A stretch of 64,000 nt of DNA from positions 12,787,289 through 12,851,288 of the forward strand of contig NC_045146.1 of assembly GCF_008831285.2 (NCBI RefSeq), given 5' to 3'. The position numbers and the translations under genes were made by a program. Under the pieces are notes generated by a model. The model was given only the letters and a program-made list of their open reading frames with translations, ran no database searches and was not told where the DNA came from. This document shows, piece after piece, positions 11,823 through 24,169 of this stretch. How positions within the stretch are numbered: position 1 is the first letter of the stretch; each line of letters opens with the position of its first letter. Source of the stretch: Nymphaea colorata (Eukaryota > Streptophyta > Magnoliopsida > Nymphaeales > Nymphaeaceae).

Positions 11823-13660
11823 CTGGAATAGGAGAAAGAAAAGAACTTGTGATGCACAATGACAATTTAAATTTCATAAGTAGCAGAAAAAAATTGAGTC
11901 AATACCTCATCAATAGCAAAAAAAAATTGTCAATGTGAGTGAGTGAGAGAGAGAGAGAGAGAGAGAGCAGAAAAATCTGTTGCCAGTGCCAAAAGGCATT
12001 ATCAATGGAAAACATAATGGTAATCCCAACTCATTAGCACCTCAATTATTGATGCTAACCAACAATCGAAGAATAGTTCTTTCTATATTTTTTTATGAGG
12101 AATGTACTCCTGGGAGATGAATTCATTCTTTGAAGTCTCGAAACAAGTAAAGAAACTGATAGTACCCCTTTGTTGGAGAGCACATAAGACCGTCCCAACA
12201 TCAACTATAAATTATCATGCCAATACAAGTTGATTAGTTGAGTACTCGAGTTTTCAAGGTCAACCAATATATAAAATAGAATGAACGGTGCCTCAAAATT
12301 GTACCCACCATGTCAACCACTCATTTTCCTCCATTACAGGCAGGGTTGCTTTTACAAAGGAAAAGTGGTGTGCGTGTGTATAGACACACAAATGCACACA
12401 CCTAGGAAATGAGTAAATGGACTAGATTTTGAAGTGTTCCTTTCTTCCCTAAGATCCACCAATCAAAGTGTGGAGAGTATGGTTGTGAAAAGGAAAAATG
12501 GAGAAAAAGGTAAAATGAAAATGTCGGCAAGAGGGTGAAAGAAAAAGAGGCATCTTAAAATGGAACTGCTTTAACTCATTTCCATACACACACACAATAA
12601 TTCTCTGGTTCAAATTTAATCCAAAGACGTAGATGGAAAAGAGAACCATGGCTATTCAAAAGTAAATGAACATGCAAAAGAGATACATCCTGCATCAATC
12701 ACGCGAACTTGTTTACGGAGAAACAACTTTTTTTGCCAAGCTGTCAATCCATGCTTATTTCCAAAACTACGAAAGTCTTCTCATCATTATCGATTTCTGT
12801 ATCTAAAACAAGCAGGTGAAAGTATGATCATTTTATCTCTTACTCTCAAAGGATGTAACAACAAGTATGGTGCACCTCAAATCATGTGTCTCCAGTAGCT
12901 GGCCGTGAATAACATGGAAAACCAGTCTCCACTTTAACCGGGCTTTGTTTCTGGTCGGAATATTGTAAGCGCAATTGGAATACGCGTCACATTTATTACT
13001 TTACATAAAAATAGGCCATCAGACACTGACGACGGAAAGTTCATGAATTCAGTTATGGTTCTGGTGTACCAAACGAAACTAAGTTACGATCTTTATTAAC
13101 CTAGGATGAATCAATGATCATAAGCATATTCGGAAGCATCGACGTTGAACCGGGAAACTGCTGATCATTTTAGATAATTCTCACCTCTTTTTCTTTGTTT
13201 CGAAGGTCTCTTCAGTTACATTGTCATCAGTAAGGAAAGGAACTCTTATAGGTGGCAAGCAAACCCTTCTGCATTTATTCTAATCCAGCTAACATGAACC
13301 AACATATCAACATTTGGAAGCAATATCTCGCTCATACGTTCAAAAGTAAACCCTAAAAAGCAACAGAGAAAAGGTAAACCCCCAGCTGCCTAAAGAAATG
13401 ACAGAAACAAGAAAAGCCTACAGATCGAGAAGAAGGGGAAATGCGTACAACCCCATTTAAAGACAAAGAAGAGAAAGAGAGTGAAAGCGAGAGAGAGTAC
13501 CTTCGGGAGGAAAAGGAATTTGTCGGAGATGGAAGCCGGCCGGTGCACACGGACAACAAGGAGCGTCAGGAGGCGAAGGATGTCGGCCGGTTTGAAACCG
13601 AGTTTTGATGCTGAAGCCGGGTTGGATCAACCCGGTTTTTAAGGTCATCCCATAAATGCT
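11823..13660 (-). other. Upstream part of the MIA40 locus, exons unresolved
   Basis: This stretch should hold the first MIA40 exon(s). A likely untranslated first exon lies at about 13600-13500 on the minus strand, ending CCCGAAG before GTACTCTC, with a CT-rich intron start. An exon-like open stretch at about 13272-13186 ends in AAAAAGAG before GTGAGA but does not encode recognisable MIA40. A (GA)n tract sits at 11941-11968. Confidence 0.4.
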
Positions 13661-14180
13661 CGTGTAGCGTTTGGATAGCACTGAAAATGACTTTTGTTAA
13701 AATCTGGTTTTGTTAGAACTTTTTTTTTAATAAGTTTTTTCTGTGTGGGCACGACAAAACTAGAGTTTGTTAAAACTAGCTTTTGGAAAAAATGGTTTGT
13801 ATTATTTGGGTGGGCTGTGGAATAAATCTTTTTTACCCATAAAATGACCTTTTGATTGTCTAATTAAAAATAATAATAAATAAATTCTGGAGTTTTTTTT
13901 TTGTGCAAATTGTATCCATATACAATCAATATTAGGTTAAGTTTGTCTAATATTCACAAGGATCAATTATAATAAACTTCCCTGCAACCGCTCTTGACTG
14001 TTTTTTGTTAAATGCAACTAAAGGGTGGAGCCACATGTTGGCATGTGCCGGCAGTAGACAATCTCACAAAATTTATTTATGTTTACATTTTAATATGTCT
14101 AAGATGTTTTCTAAAGAATGCCTCTTGGGCAAAAATTTAAATGAACATCAACACTACACCATGTTTTTTAGGGAATACGG

Positions 14181-14223
<43 letters not shown>

Positions 14224-14480
14224 AAAGAGACATCCTTTCTTCTCTATCATTCACGCTTCAGTTCAACTGAAAAGCAGCATCACAGACCAATAAATCAAGT
14301 TAAAAAAAGTCATCATACAGAATTTGGTAGTTTGCTGACTTTCATATTTATCCAGTGTCAAATTCATTTCATTCTCCCCTCTCTCTGTGTGTGATTTTAT
14401 TATACATAAACATGCACAAATTCGAGCGCATGCAAACTTTCACACAGAAAAATGCGTAATTCAAACATAGAGGGTTGAAA
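13661..14480. other. Intergenic, AT-rich with (TA)n
   Basis: No gene seen. A (TA)n tract broken by one GTA lies at about 14177-14222. The part next to 14481 is shared with the 3' flank of the second FMO gene and is probably 3' untranslated sequence. Confidence 0.5.
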
Positions 14481-17231
14481 TTATAGATTGGCATAGTCCC
14501 TAGAAAGGTAAGGAATGAAAAGTTCTTCAAACCAGCTGCCTTTTCTTCTGGGGTTGCGCCCCATTTCTTTACAGAGCTGATCATTGTACCAGATGTGGAG
14601 TGCCCCTACACACGACCTCCGGAAATGTTTCCCTGCGTGTTGCTTCATATACTTCTCCCACTTCTTGGCATCCTCTTCCATCTGCCTGATGCTAGGCAGT
14701 TTGAATCCACCATCCATGAATTCAACCACCCATCGGGTTCTCATCTCTGAGGTATACAAATTCGACAAGCTCTCCGAGTAGCCGATAATGGCGGCCTGCG
14801 GAATCCGCGGGTGGATGCACTCTCTGTTCATGAACAGTTAGTACAGATGCTTAGCTTTGGTATACAAAGTGAGAGTACCAACCAGAAGAACAAATGCTTC
14901 CTTTTACAGGAATAGGCTTCTTGTTGGTTTTCAGGTGAGCTCCCCTGCCGCCTAACTAAAACTCAACTACTCTAAAAAGCGAAAAAGATGGCACAGAGCG
15001 TACCTGTACAAGCCAAGTGTATCAAATTCTGATCGTGAGATGATTTTCTGAAACAATGGGGACTTGAAGATGTTCTTGAGCTTCTTATCCCCTCTATATC
15101 CGGTGGCAAGGATTACAATGTCCGCTTCCACGGGCGAATCATCGCTCTCACAAACCACGCCCTTCTCGCAGAAGCTCCAATTGGTAGCTCTCTTGAGTAT
15201 GATGCTTCCTTCCTCCACATTGGAGTAGAATTTATCTGGTAGGATTACAATTCTGCAGGAGGAGATCTGCTCCTCGAAGCTATGGCTGGGCACGACATTG
15301 TATTTCTTCAAAGGGACCTTCCATTTGATGTAGCTTTCCACAAATTTGGCTCTCATCCACCTCTGCATGACATATAACCATTTAATTAGGCTGATATATC
15401 CATTGTCCACCCAATGATATTACAGAAAAAAATCAGAAGGTGTAATTCAAAAGTGCCAAACACATAAATCATATGAACCAGCATTAGCCTCCAAGAACTT
15501 CTTCTTCTGTTCTTCTGTGTTTTCCCTGAAATTTAAGTTCTTGGTACAGATGAAATTGGGTGTTAGCAAATCTTTTCTCTTAATAATGCAAACATTTTTT
15601 ATCACATATTCGGTAACTCATAATGCAAAAGATTTAATTTTCTGAACCACCAATTCACCAAAAGAATTTCACGCAGAAGAGGACTCGGACTTCTCATGAG
15701 TTTTCCGGAGCAATGTTTACCAATGGAGAGAGACAGGTAGCCAGCAGACTAAGCAGAGCTCCCTCGCCAGGCTTGTGCACCAGCAATTCTGACACGCGAT
15801 TGAGGTATAAGAATCCGAGATTCACTCCCCATACACTGAAACCAGGAAGGTTCCATTGAGGATCTCTGAACAACACAGTGCATGGAGTCTTTACCCCTGC
15901 AAAATTTCAAGTTCCTTTAGCAGCGAGTAATGGGCAGTTCTCTCGTTTCGCTCTTCTGCCCTGTAAAACACCGATTTCACTCGCGAATAACACCAGGTTA
16001 ACAAGATGTTAAAAATCAAAACTCGCAGAGTATAAAACTAGAAAAGGAAGGCACTTAGATTGGGAGTTTTCGGGCTCATGAAGTTTGCGCACCAACATAT
16101 CTGAAAAAAAAAGAATTCCAGAGTCTGAAAATGCACTGCAGTTTTCACGTACCATTTGCTTCCGCGCACTCCGCGGCGATGTCTAAGGCGGACTTTTGGA
16201 AGCCAACTACTATAACACGCTTGCCGGAGACAAGGGCAGCGGCGTCGGAGTCGGACATGCGGGAGTAATCCATGGAATGCATCACCTGTCCCCGGAAAAC
16301 TTCCGGTCCCTTGTTAGGTGGAAAATCAGGCAGGTTGGGGAAGTCACTGAAGCGTCCTATGCACATGATTATGAAGTCCACTTCCATCACCTGCAGACCA
16401 AGCGTGTCGCCATTGTCAGTTGTCACCAGCCAGCTCAAGCTACTTAATTAGGACAACTTATAACATTAAGCAAGACAAAAAAGGGAGATTTTCTGTAGTT
16501 TCAGGCACACCTTAAGTTATATATAATTAAAAAATCATTTATATTTTTATTGAAATTGTCAAATAATAGCCTCAGCTCGGGGTATGGATATATTAAAAAG
16601 TAAGTTTCTAGTTCGATTTTATCAAGTGCTATATATTCTTGTTTTTTAAGGTGAAAATGTGTGACAGGCCGTAGCTCTAAATTACATATCTTATAGTTGT
16701 AGCTGCAAGTTACCATGCAAAAAATTACTGAGAAATTATTCATATTTCATGGCCTCCAAGCCGCTACTTGTGGTGGAGACTTACATGGTCGGATCTAAGC
16801 AGTTTGTCGTGGAACGTGATATGCCAACACCCTTTGGAGCCGAAGTCCTCGCCGGTGCCTCCCCACTCTTCCCACGACATAAGTTGGCCGTCGCCGGAGG
16901 CGTCGACGTACTCCACGCCCTCCACCCGGCAGTTGAACCTTATGTGCTTCAGCAGATCGAAGTGATCAGCATAGGACTGCAGGTAATGGAGGACCTGGTT
17001 GTGGTCGGGGTAGACCTCCTTCACGTGGGGAGGCCATGGGAAGTCGATGAACTCATAGAGGAACCTTGGCGTCTGCAGCCGGGTGGAGGCCACAGTCTGA
17101 GTCCACACACCTCCGATGGAGTCGCTCGCCTCGAACACAACGGGATGGAACCCCTTCTGCAGCACATACTTGCAGGCGATGAGCCCACTGACGCCAGCAC
17201 CTATGATGCCAACTTTCTTCACAGCCGCCAT
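14481..17231 (-). CDS. Flavin-containing monooxygenase, FMO1-like, copy A
   Basis: Five exons, 520 aa: 17231-16785, 16390-16153, 15896-15721, 15362-15004, 14823-14481, all GT-AG. The FAD-binding GAGVSG is at residues 11-16. The FMO signature F-x-G-x3-H-x3-Y is intact at 181-191 ([11 protein letters not shown]). The NADPH site is VVGFQKSA (210-217) and ATGY is at 373-376. Length and motifs fit a functional class B flavoprotein monooxygenase, which uses NADPH and O2 to oxygenate a soft nucleophile (N or S) of a small molecule. Plant FMO1 relatives act in defence metabolism such as N-hydroxypipecolate synthesis; the substrate here cannot be read from the sequence. There is no signal peptide or membrane anchor, so it is probably cytosolic. 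It is a tandem partner of the gene at 18337-21909, with matching introns and phases. Confidence 0.93.
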
Positions 17232-18336
17232 TGTTCAATCGTCCTCTGGCCTGATCAAAGTGGGGATGCTTAGAACGCCATGGTAATTTAAAGAGAACTT
17301 GATGCTCTCTGATTACAGAATGGGATAGAGTTGCGGATTGAAGAGAGGTTTGTTGACAGAAGGGCAGCAGTGTGGGGGCAACAGTGTCGGTTGCTTGCCG
17401 CTATGCTTCAATCTCCATGGATGTCGTAGAAGAGCGACACGTCTCTGAAGATGATTGATTGCGGGAAGCTTCCGTTCAATTTGGCGAATTAATTGAGAAA
17501 ATGTGCTTCGCCACGTGCAGTGAGCTGAGGAACTTGTGGTCGACATTGGGATCCACACCACAAGTTGATGAAAGAAAACGGGAAAGTTCAATGTCAGAAG
17601 CTTCTCGAACCCACCATAGTCAAGAATATCGGTTCTTCATACATGTAAAGGTGTTTTAAGATTACGTAGATTTTAGAGAAGTTAGGTGATCCGAAATCAA
17701 AAGCATGCATGAATCCAAACATGAATTTCTCATCTCTAACTTATTAAACGTTTATGAGTTTCAGATCAAACTTTTCTCGGTTTGATTAGAATATGAATCT
17801 CTCGTAGATGAAAGCGTTAAAGTGCCTTTGGATTGCATCTTTGTTCCAAGAACTCGTCAAATAATTACCAGCTAGATTCATATCTTACTAAATACTAAGC
17901 CTAGAAGGTTTGCTGCGTCCACTGAATGCGGGCCCTACCTTTGAAGGAACGAATATTTTGCTTTGTCGTCCTCTGCGGCGTTGATAGGACACGTCTTTGG
18001 GTGCTTTCTGATCAGGGCGAGACGTCTTCCTTTATCCCCGAAATATCAAATTCAATTCACCATCTCCAGGGCCTCCCCTCTCTATCTCTCTTGAGAGATA
18101 TTATACATAGACCTGCAGGCATTCATGCTCATGCAAAATTCCACAGAGAGAGAGAGACAGAGAGAGAGAGACAGAGAGAAGAGAAAAGAAAACGACATTA
18201 ACACAAGTACTAGCTCCATTCCTTTTTACTTTTCAATTCCTGTCAACTCTTTTTTATTGTCATTCTTTTAACTTGCAACATGCAAAATTTCACAGAAGAA
18301 TACGTAATCCACCTTGTCCTGAACATAGGGTGGAAA
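17232..18336. other. Promoter of FMO copy A and 3' flank of copy B
   Basis: 17330-17830 is clearly homologous to 22010-22530 upstream of the second FMO. Shared blocks include ATGGATGTCGT, GGGAAGCTTC, GAATTAATTGA and GTAGATGAAAGCGTT. A GA-rich tract lies at 18146-18182. No gene is seen. Confidence 0.6.
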
Positions 18337-21300
18337 TCATAGATTGGCATAGTCCTTAGAAAAGTATGGAATGAAAAGTTCTTCAAACCAGCTGCCTTTT
18401 CTTCTTGGGTTGCGCCGCATGTCTTCGCAGAGCTGATCATTGTACCAGATGTGAACTGCTCCTACACATGACCTCCGGAAATGGCTTCCTGAGTATTGCT
18501 TCATGTACTTCTCCCACTTCTTGGCATCCTCTTCCATCTGCCTTGTGCTTGGAAGTTTGAAACCACCATCCATGAATTCAACCACCCACCGGATTCTCAT
18601 TTCTGATGTATACAAATTAGATAAACTCTCTGAGTAGCCGATGATGGCGGCCTGCGGAATCCGCGGGTGGATGCACTCTCTGTTCATGAACAGTTAATAC
18701 AGATGCTTAGGTTTGGTATACAAAGTGAGAGTACCAATCACAAGAACAACTGCTTGAGTATACAAGAGTAGGCTTCGTGTTGGTTTCAGAAACTCTTCTA
18801 TATATGTTTCTGCTCTAGATCATCTCTCTTAGTGTATCAGACATGACGAGATTCAGATCTGGATCTGATCTTGAAAATGCTCCATAAAGGGAAGGCCGAC
18901 GACATAGAGTTGAAGAAAAAGGAAAGAGAATTGAGGAAAAAAGAAATCAGCACCAATTCCCTTATAAATAATAGAGCCTCACCTGTAGTGGGAGAGGTGG
19001 TGAGGATCATTGTGGGCATAGGAGAACAATTCTCCGAACCGTTAAATCTTGTTTTCTTGTGTGAACTATGCTTTGCTTCCTCTACTACGGTTTGCTTTTC
19101 ACTATCACCATATGTAAGATCACATCTACCAGACATGAAGAGATTAAAAAGGCTTTAGTGGTGGACAAGTAAGGACAAAAATTGGTGAAGTCTTAATATT
19201 ATTTCATCTTAAGAAATTCACCTATGAGATGATTTGATCTGTATTAGCAGTGGCAGGGGAGTTCCCTGCGGTCGACCTAAAACTCATCAGAAACAGTGAA
19301 GAAAGTTGAAGACAGAACAGACGCCATGAGTCATTAAGGTAGGGAGCGTACCTGTATAAGCCAAGTGTATTGGACTCTGATCCTGACACGATCTTCTGGA
19401 ACAACGGGGACTTGAAGATGTTCATGAGCTTCTTATCCCCTCTATATCCGGTGGCAAGGATTACAAGGTCCGCTTCCACAGGAGAAGCATCTTGCTCACA
19501 AACCACGCCCTTCTCGCAGAAGCTCCAATTGGCAGCTCTCTTGAGCATGATACTCCCTTCCTCCACACACGAATAGAATCTGTCTGGTAGGAGTGCAATC
19601 CTGCAGGAGGAGATCTGCTCGTCAAAGCTATGGTTGGGCACAATGTTGTACTTCTTCAAAGGGAGCTTCCATTTGATGTAGCTTTCCACGAATTTGGATC
19701 TCATCCACCTCTGCATCAGACAAAACCATTGAATTAGGCTGATGATCTTCATGGTTCTCCCAACGAAATTTCCATGTTTCAGTAGAGATATTAGAATAAA
19801 TGAATCGAAAGGAAGGAGTAATCCCGGAACGGCTAATCACATGTGTCACATTAAGCACCAACATTTATCTTTTTCATCTCTTTCCCATTTTCTATAAGTT
19901 CTCTGTACAGATGCAATATACATGTTAGCAATTCTATTATTCTCCTTTAACTCTTGGATTATCTAAAAGAGTAGGTTCACATACTAATGCAGACATTTGT
20001 GATTCACATATTCTGGCAACCCAATAATGCAGAAGGCTTAATTTTCTGGACTACTATTCCACCAAAAGAATTTCACGCAGAAGAAAGGATTTAACGCTTT
20101 TCATAATTTTCTGGAATAATGCTTACCAATGGAGAGAGACAGGTAGCCAGCAAACTAAGTAGAGCTCCCTCGTTAGGCTTGTGCACCAGGAACTCTGACA
20201 AGCGACTGAGGTATAAGAATGCGAGATTCACACCCCATGCATTAAAACTAGGAATGGTCCACTGAGGATGTCTGAAGAGCAGAGTGCATGGACTCTTCAA
20301 CCCTGCAAAATTTCGAGTTAATCTCTTGAACAGTTAGTAAAGGGCTGTTCTTGCATTTTCGCTCTTTTGTCCTGTAAATAAACTTGACTCGTGAACATCA
20401 CCAGGTTAATGTGAGAATCAAAATTCACTGTGACCCTGTACATACAACCTAAGGATAGAGATTGAGAGTTCTACAAATCAAAGGTCTGCCAATAGCTGCT
20501 TTGCAAGAAGGGATTTCTTCTTATAATAGAGGAACAACACTTGAAATGAGAGAACTGTCTGCATCAGAGTTCAATCTGTTGCACTTAGATGCTGTTTGGC
20601 AATGGGAACAGTTTGTTACAATGTTACTGTTCCATGCACCTCTTCCATACTTGGGGCTGAATCATGTAACAGTAACAAATTGTTACCGTTGCCAAATAAC
20701 CTCTTATGATCTCTTCTCAACAGCATAATACGACTAAAAAATGAAGGCACTGTGGATTCTGAGTTCCTTGATCACCTCAGCAAGCACTACAGGGCTCATG
20801 AAGTTTGTAGACACATGACTAGCTAGCGGCCTTTCTCATTATAAGAAGCACCAACATATCTGAAGAAGCAAGAACGATGAAGTCTGAAAACGCACTGCTG
20901 TTTTCACATACCATTGGCTTTGGCGCACTCCGCGGCGATGTCGACGGCGGACTTTTGGAAGCCAACTACGACAACACGCTTGCCCGAGACAAGGACAGCG
21001 GCGTCGGAGTCGGACAAGCGAGAGTAATCCATGGAGTGCATCACCTGTCCTCGGAAGATTTCCGGCCCCTTGTTAGGTGGAAACTCCGGCAGGTTGGGGA
21101 AGTCACTGAAGCGTCCTATGCACAGGATTATGAAGTCCACTTCCATGACCTGCAGACCAAGCACGCAGCCATTGTCGCCGGCCATCTCAGGCTACTTAAT
21201 TTGGACATCTTATAACATTAAAATAAGTCAAAAAAGAGAGATTTACTTTAGTTTCAGGCTCACTTTTTTGCTATAACTTTATTTATAATTATTTTTTTTT

Positions 21301-21909
21301 GTTTTTATTAAAATTGTCAAATAAGGATATATAAACCTTGTTTAAGTGGAAAAAGAAAAAAATATTAGCTCGATCTAAATTACGCTGCTAGATTGCCATG
21401 TAAAAGTTTCTTAAAAATGATTCATGACTTCCAAGCGGCTACTAGTGATGGGGACTTACATGGTTGGACTTAAGCAGTGCGTCATGGAAGGTGATGTGCC
21501 AACACCCTTCGGAGCCGAAGGCGTCGCCGGTGCCTCCCCATCGGTCGCACGACACAACTTGGCCGTCGCCGGAGGCGGCGACGTACTCCACGCCCTCCAC
21601 CCGGCAGTTGAACCTTACGTGCTTGAGCAGGTCGAAGTGCTGAGCATAAGACTGCAGGTAATGGAGGACCTGATCGTGGTCGGGGAAGGCGTCGTTCACG
21701 TGGGGAGGCCATGGGAAGTCAGAGAACTCATAGACGAACTTCGGCGTCTGCAGCCTGGTGGAGGCTATGGTCTGAGTCCACACCCCTCCAATGGCGTCGC
21801 TCGCCTCGAAGACAACAGGATGGAACCCCTTTTGCAGCACATACTTGCAGGCGATGAGCCCACTGACCCCAGCACCAATGATGCCAATTACTTTCTTCAC
21901 GGCCGCCAT
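18337..21909 (-). CDS. Flavin-containing monooxygenase, FMO1-like, copy B
   Basis: Five exons, 521 aa: 21909-21460, 21149-20912, 20302-20127, 19710-19352, 18679-18337. Exons 2 to 5 have exactly the lengths of copy A; exon 1 has one extra codon (VIGIIGAG). All cofactor motifs are kept: [25 protein letters not shown] and ATGY. It is expected to catalyse the same NADPH- and O2-dependent oxygenation as copy A, possibly on a different substrate. Introns 2 and 4 are enlarged relative to copy A (609 versus 256 bp and 672 versus 180 bp). At least two insertions, annotated separately, account for much of this. The promoter is duplicated as well, so regulation may have started out the same. The reading frame is intact and the gene looks functional. 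Confidence 0.93.
18838..19145. repeat. Insert flanked by 16-bp direct repeats, FMO-B intron 4
   Basis: CAGACATGANGAGATT occurs at 18838-18853 and again at 19130-19145 with one mismatch. The ~276 bp between them have no counterpart in the short intron 4 of copy A. Long direct repeats of this kind are typical target duplications of LINE-mediated retroposition. The insert has a longish plus-strand open frame with a Lys/Glu-rich start; I do not recognise it. No poly(A) tail is evident. Confidence 0.55.
20587..20704. mobile_element. Foldback MITE in FMO-B intron 2
   Basis: The 118 bp are almost wholly self-complementary. The left end AGATGCTGTTTGGCAA pairs with the right end, which reads AGAGGTTATTTGGCAA on the other strand. 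Pairing continues through GGNAACANTTTGTTAC and GTTACTGTT. Ends with TTTGGCAA resemble hAT-type MITEs. A clear target duplication was not seen. It is absent from the equivalent intron of copy A, so it probably arrived after the gene duplication. Confidence 0.7.
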
Positions 21910-24169
21910 TGTTCAATGTTCTCTTGCCTGATGAAACAGGGGATGCTTAGAATGAGATGGGATTGGAAGAGAAACTGATGCACTCTGATTACAGCATGGG
22001 ATATTTAGAGTTGCACACTTCTATACATGATCAAGAGAGAGAGGGGGGAGAGATTGGGGTTTCTTGAGGGAGGGGCTACAGCGTGGATTCCTTGCTGCTA
22101 TGCTCCAAACTTCATGGATGTCGTGGAGGGATGTGAGCTACACGTTTCTGAGGATGGTTGACTGTGGGAAGCTTCTGTTCATTTGGAGAATTAATTGATA
22201 CGAAGCTTCGTCCCACGCAGTAGGGAACCTACAGTCAACAAGTTGATCAGCCATAAGTTGATGAAAAAACAGAAAAATCTAATGTCAGAAGCTTCTGCAA
22301 CCCACCTAGATCAAGAACGTCGATTGTTCTTAGATGTAAAGCTGGCTTAAGATTAACTGGGTTTTAGAGAAGGTTGGTGATCCGAAATCAAAGGATGCAT
22401 GAATTGCAACATGAATTTCTAATCTCTAATTTATTAAATATTTATGAGTTAATTCAGATCAAACTTCTCTCGATTTGATTAGAAAATGATGCAGAATATC
22501 GGTTGTTCGTAGATGAAAGCGTTTGATCAGCTCAGATTTCACACGGAAGGTGAATCGAATTTGACAGACGCGTGACCTGCAGATATGAAATCGTAATATC
22601 TAATCTCTACTTTAAGTTGTGGATTTTAAACTAGGCTTCGCTCGGCATGATTAGAGATCATAGGTAGAAAAGTACGTAGTAAAGGCAAATGAATAGCTTC
22701 TTGCACCTCCAAAGATCAAAATTGAGGTCCATGATTTCTGCAAGTCTTGTGTAGTTCTTCTTCAATTATGAGATCTGCCCTTCTACTGCTAAAGTTTGCA
22801 ACTTGCTTCATCGAGGAAATGATAACCTCATCACCATCTCTTTCGGACAGAGACATGCACCTGCGCTAGCAATTCAGACAAAAAGAGTAAAAAATTATGT
22901 ATAGGCAGCAGTATTAAAGGTTCTCACTTTTCCAGAATCACTAGGATTTTCAGCACAAATGAGGTGCAGGGGAAGGAAGCCGACTTGTGTCCATGGATGT
23001 ATACAAGCCATGCCCTCTTTCTCCCCTGAACCTCATTTATGCTGAAAGTCCTAGTGATTCTGGCAAGGTGCAGGGAAGGAAGCATTAGGTTTTTAGCCTA
23101 CACATTAGTCTTCCTTCTTTTTTCTCTCTCTTCCTCTGCTTCTTTGATGGGTATTTCGGATTCTTGAAAAAATAACTATGTTTCTATATTAGCAAGTCAA
23201 TCTCGAGCACATGATCTCATTGAATTACAGTCTAGATTATTCTCACAACGTCTGGTACATGAGGGCTTGTTAGATACCTGTTTCTTTCTTTATTGTATGT
23301 GATATTGAGAGTCTAGGCAACAAAATTTTCAAGTGTTTGACTTTTAAAGAAGACGAAAAGCATTCAGGATTGTTCCTTAAAGCAAATTAAACAAGTTAAG
23401 TATGAAAAAGAAAACCAAAATGATTTAAAAGGGGATAAATTGTAAATGTTTAATGTTTCATAATGCATTAAATGTTTCTTCAGAAATTTTAATAAAAATG
23501 TCGTCAAGTATCGCATGAAGAAATAGTGTTTCTCAGTAACTGGTTCGATTTCTTGATGATCTTTCGTTTCATAATCTCCATTTTCATGTTTCCACAAAAC
23601 ATTTCAAAACCACTTATTCCGGCAATTCCCCTTGCTCCCCGATATACATATAGACATACACTTGCCTGTATCACCATATTTTTCTTGATTTTTTTTAATT
23701 TAAAAGCAATATAAAATGTTTTAAATGGAGTTTTAAAATATAAAATAAACACCAATATCGTATGGGCCAGATAAGCTCATAGTGCACAGCACTGTGATAC
23801 GTCAAAAATTTAGAAATAAGATACAAGTGAACAAATAATCTTGCTATTTAGCGGTACAAAAGATCTAAAAAAAAAACAGAAGAAATTACACGAGCGGAAA
23901 ATACACAACTAATTAATATTCTTTACTACATTTGGGTGTTCATGACGTTGTGAAATTGCTAGCATATGATGAGCAGGTTTAATTCTTAAAGAATGGCAAA
24001 CTGAATCAGCTTGCTGTTGGAAAATTCCTTGCTTTCTGGAAGATCGATCTATCTCGTGTTTGGTACTGCATAGTCATACTCTGCAAAAGCTCCGCTGATC
24101 GAGTCTCATTCTCTTTTTATCATGAATGATCTGATTGCTTTTTTAGAGCTTAGGATAGGAGAGTTGGCG
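21910..24169. other. FMO-B promoter region and NIP-1 3' flank
   Basis: The proximal 600 bp (to about 22530) are shared with the promoter of FMO copy A. A strong inverted repeat lies at 22932-23063. The remainder up to 24169 is AT-rich with no recognised gene and includes the probable 3' untranslated region of the aquaporin. Confidence 0.5.
22932..23063. repeat. Long-arm hairpin, candidate small-RNA precursor
   Basis: Arm 22932-22972, starting CCAGAATCACTAGGATTTTC, pairs with 23023-23063, ending CTAGTGATTCTGG. By eye about 37 of 40 positions are complementary, and the loop is about 50 nt. The size fits a plant miRNA-type precursor, although the mature arm matches no miRNA I remember. A GGTGCAGGGAAGGAAGC-like motif occurs at about 22963 and again after the hairpin at about 23067. 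A young foldback MITE is the alternative. Confidence 0.6.

Noticed and set aside
13186-13272. Exon-like minus-strand stretch with VPFLTDDNVTEETFE and a good donor
   Set aside because: It looks coding but does not match MIA40, and the next plausible exon hits a stop within a few codons; kept only as part of the unresolved upstream region.
16749-17273. Long open frame antisense to FMO copy A exon 1 (similar at 21424-21978, 24701-25192 and 29709-30125)
   Set aside because: These lie opposite GC-rich exons of well-supported genes; their openness follows from codon bias on the other strand and they resemble no protein.
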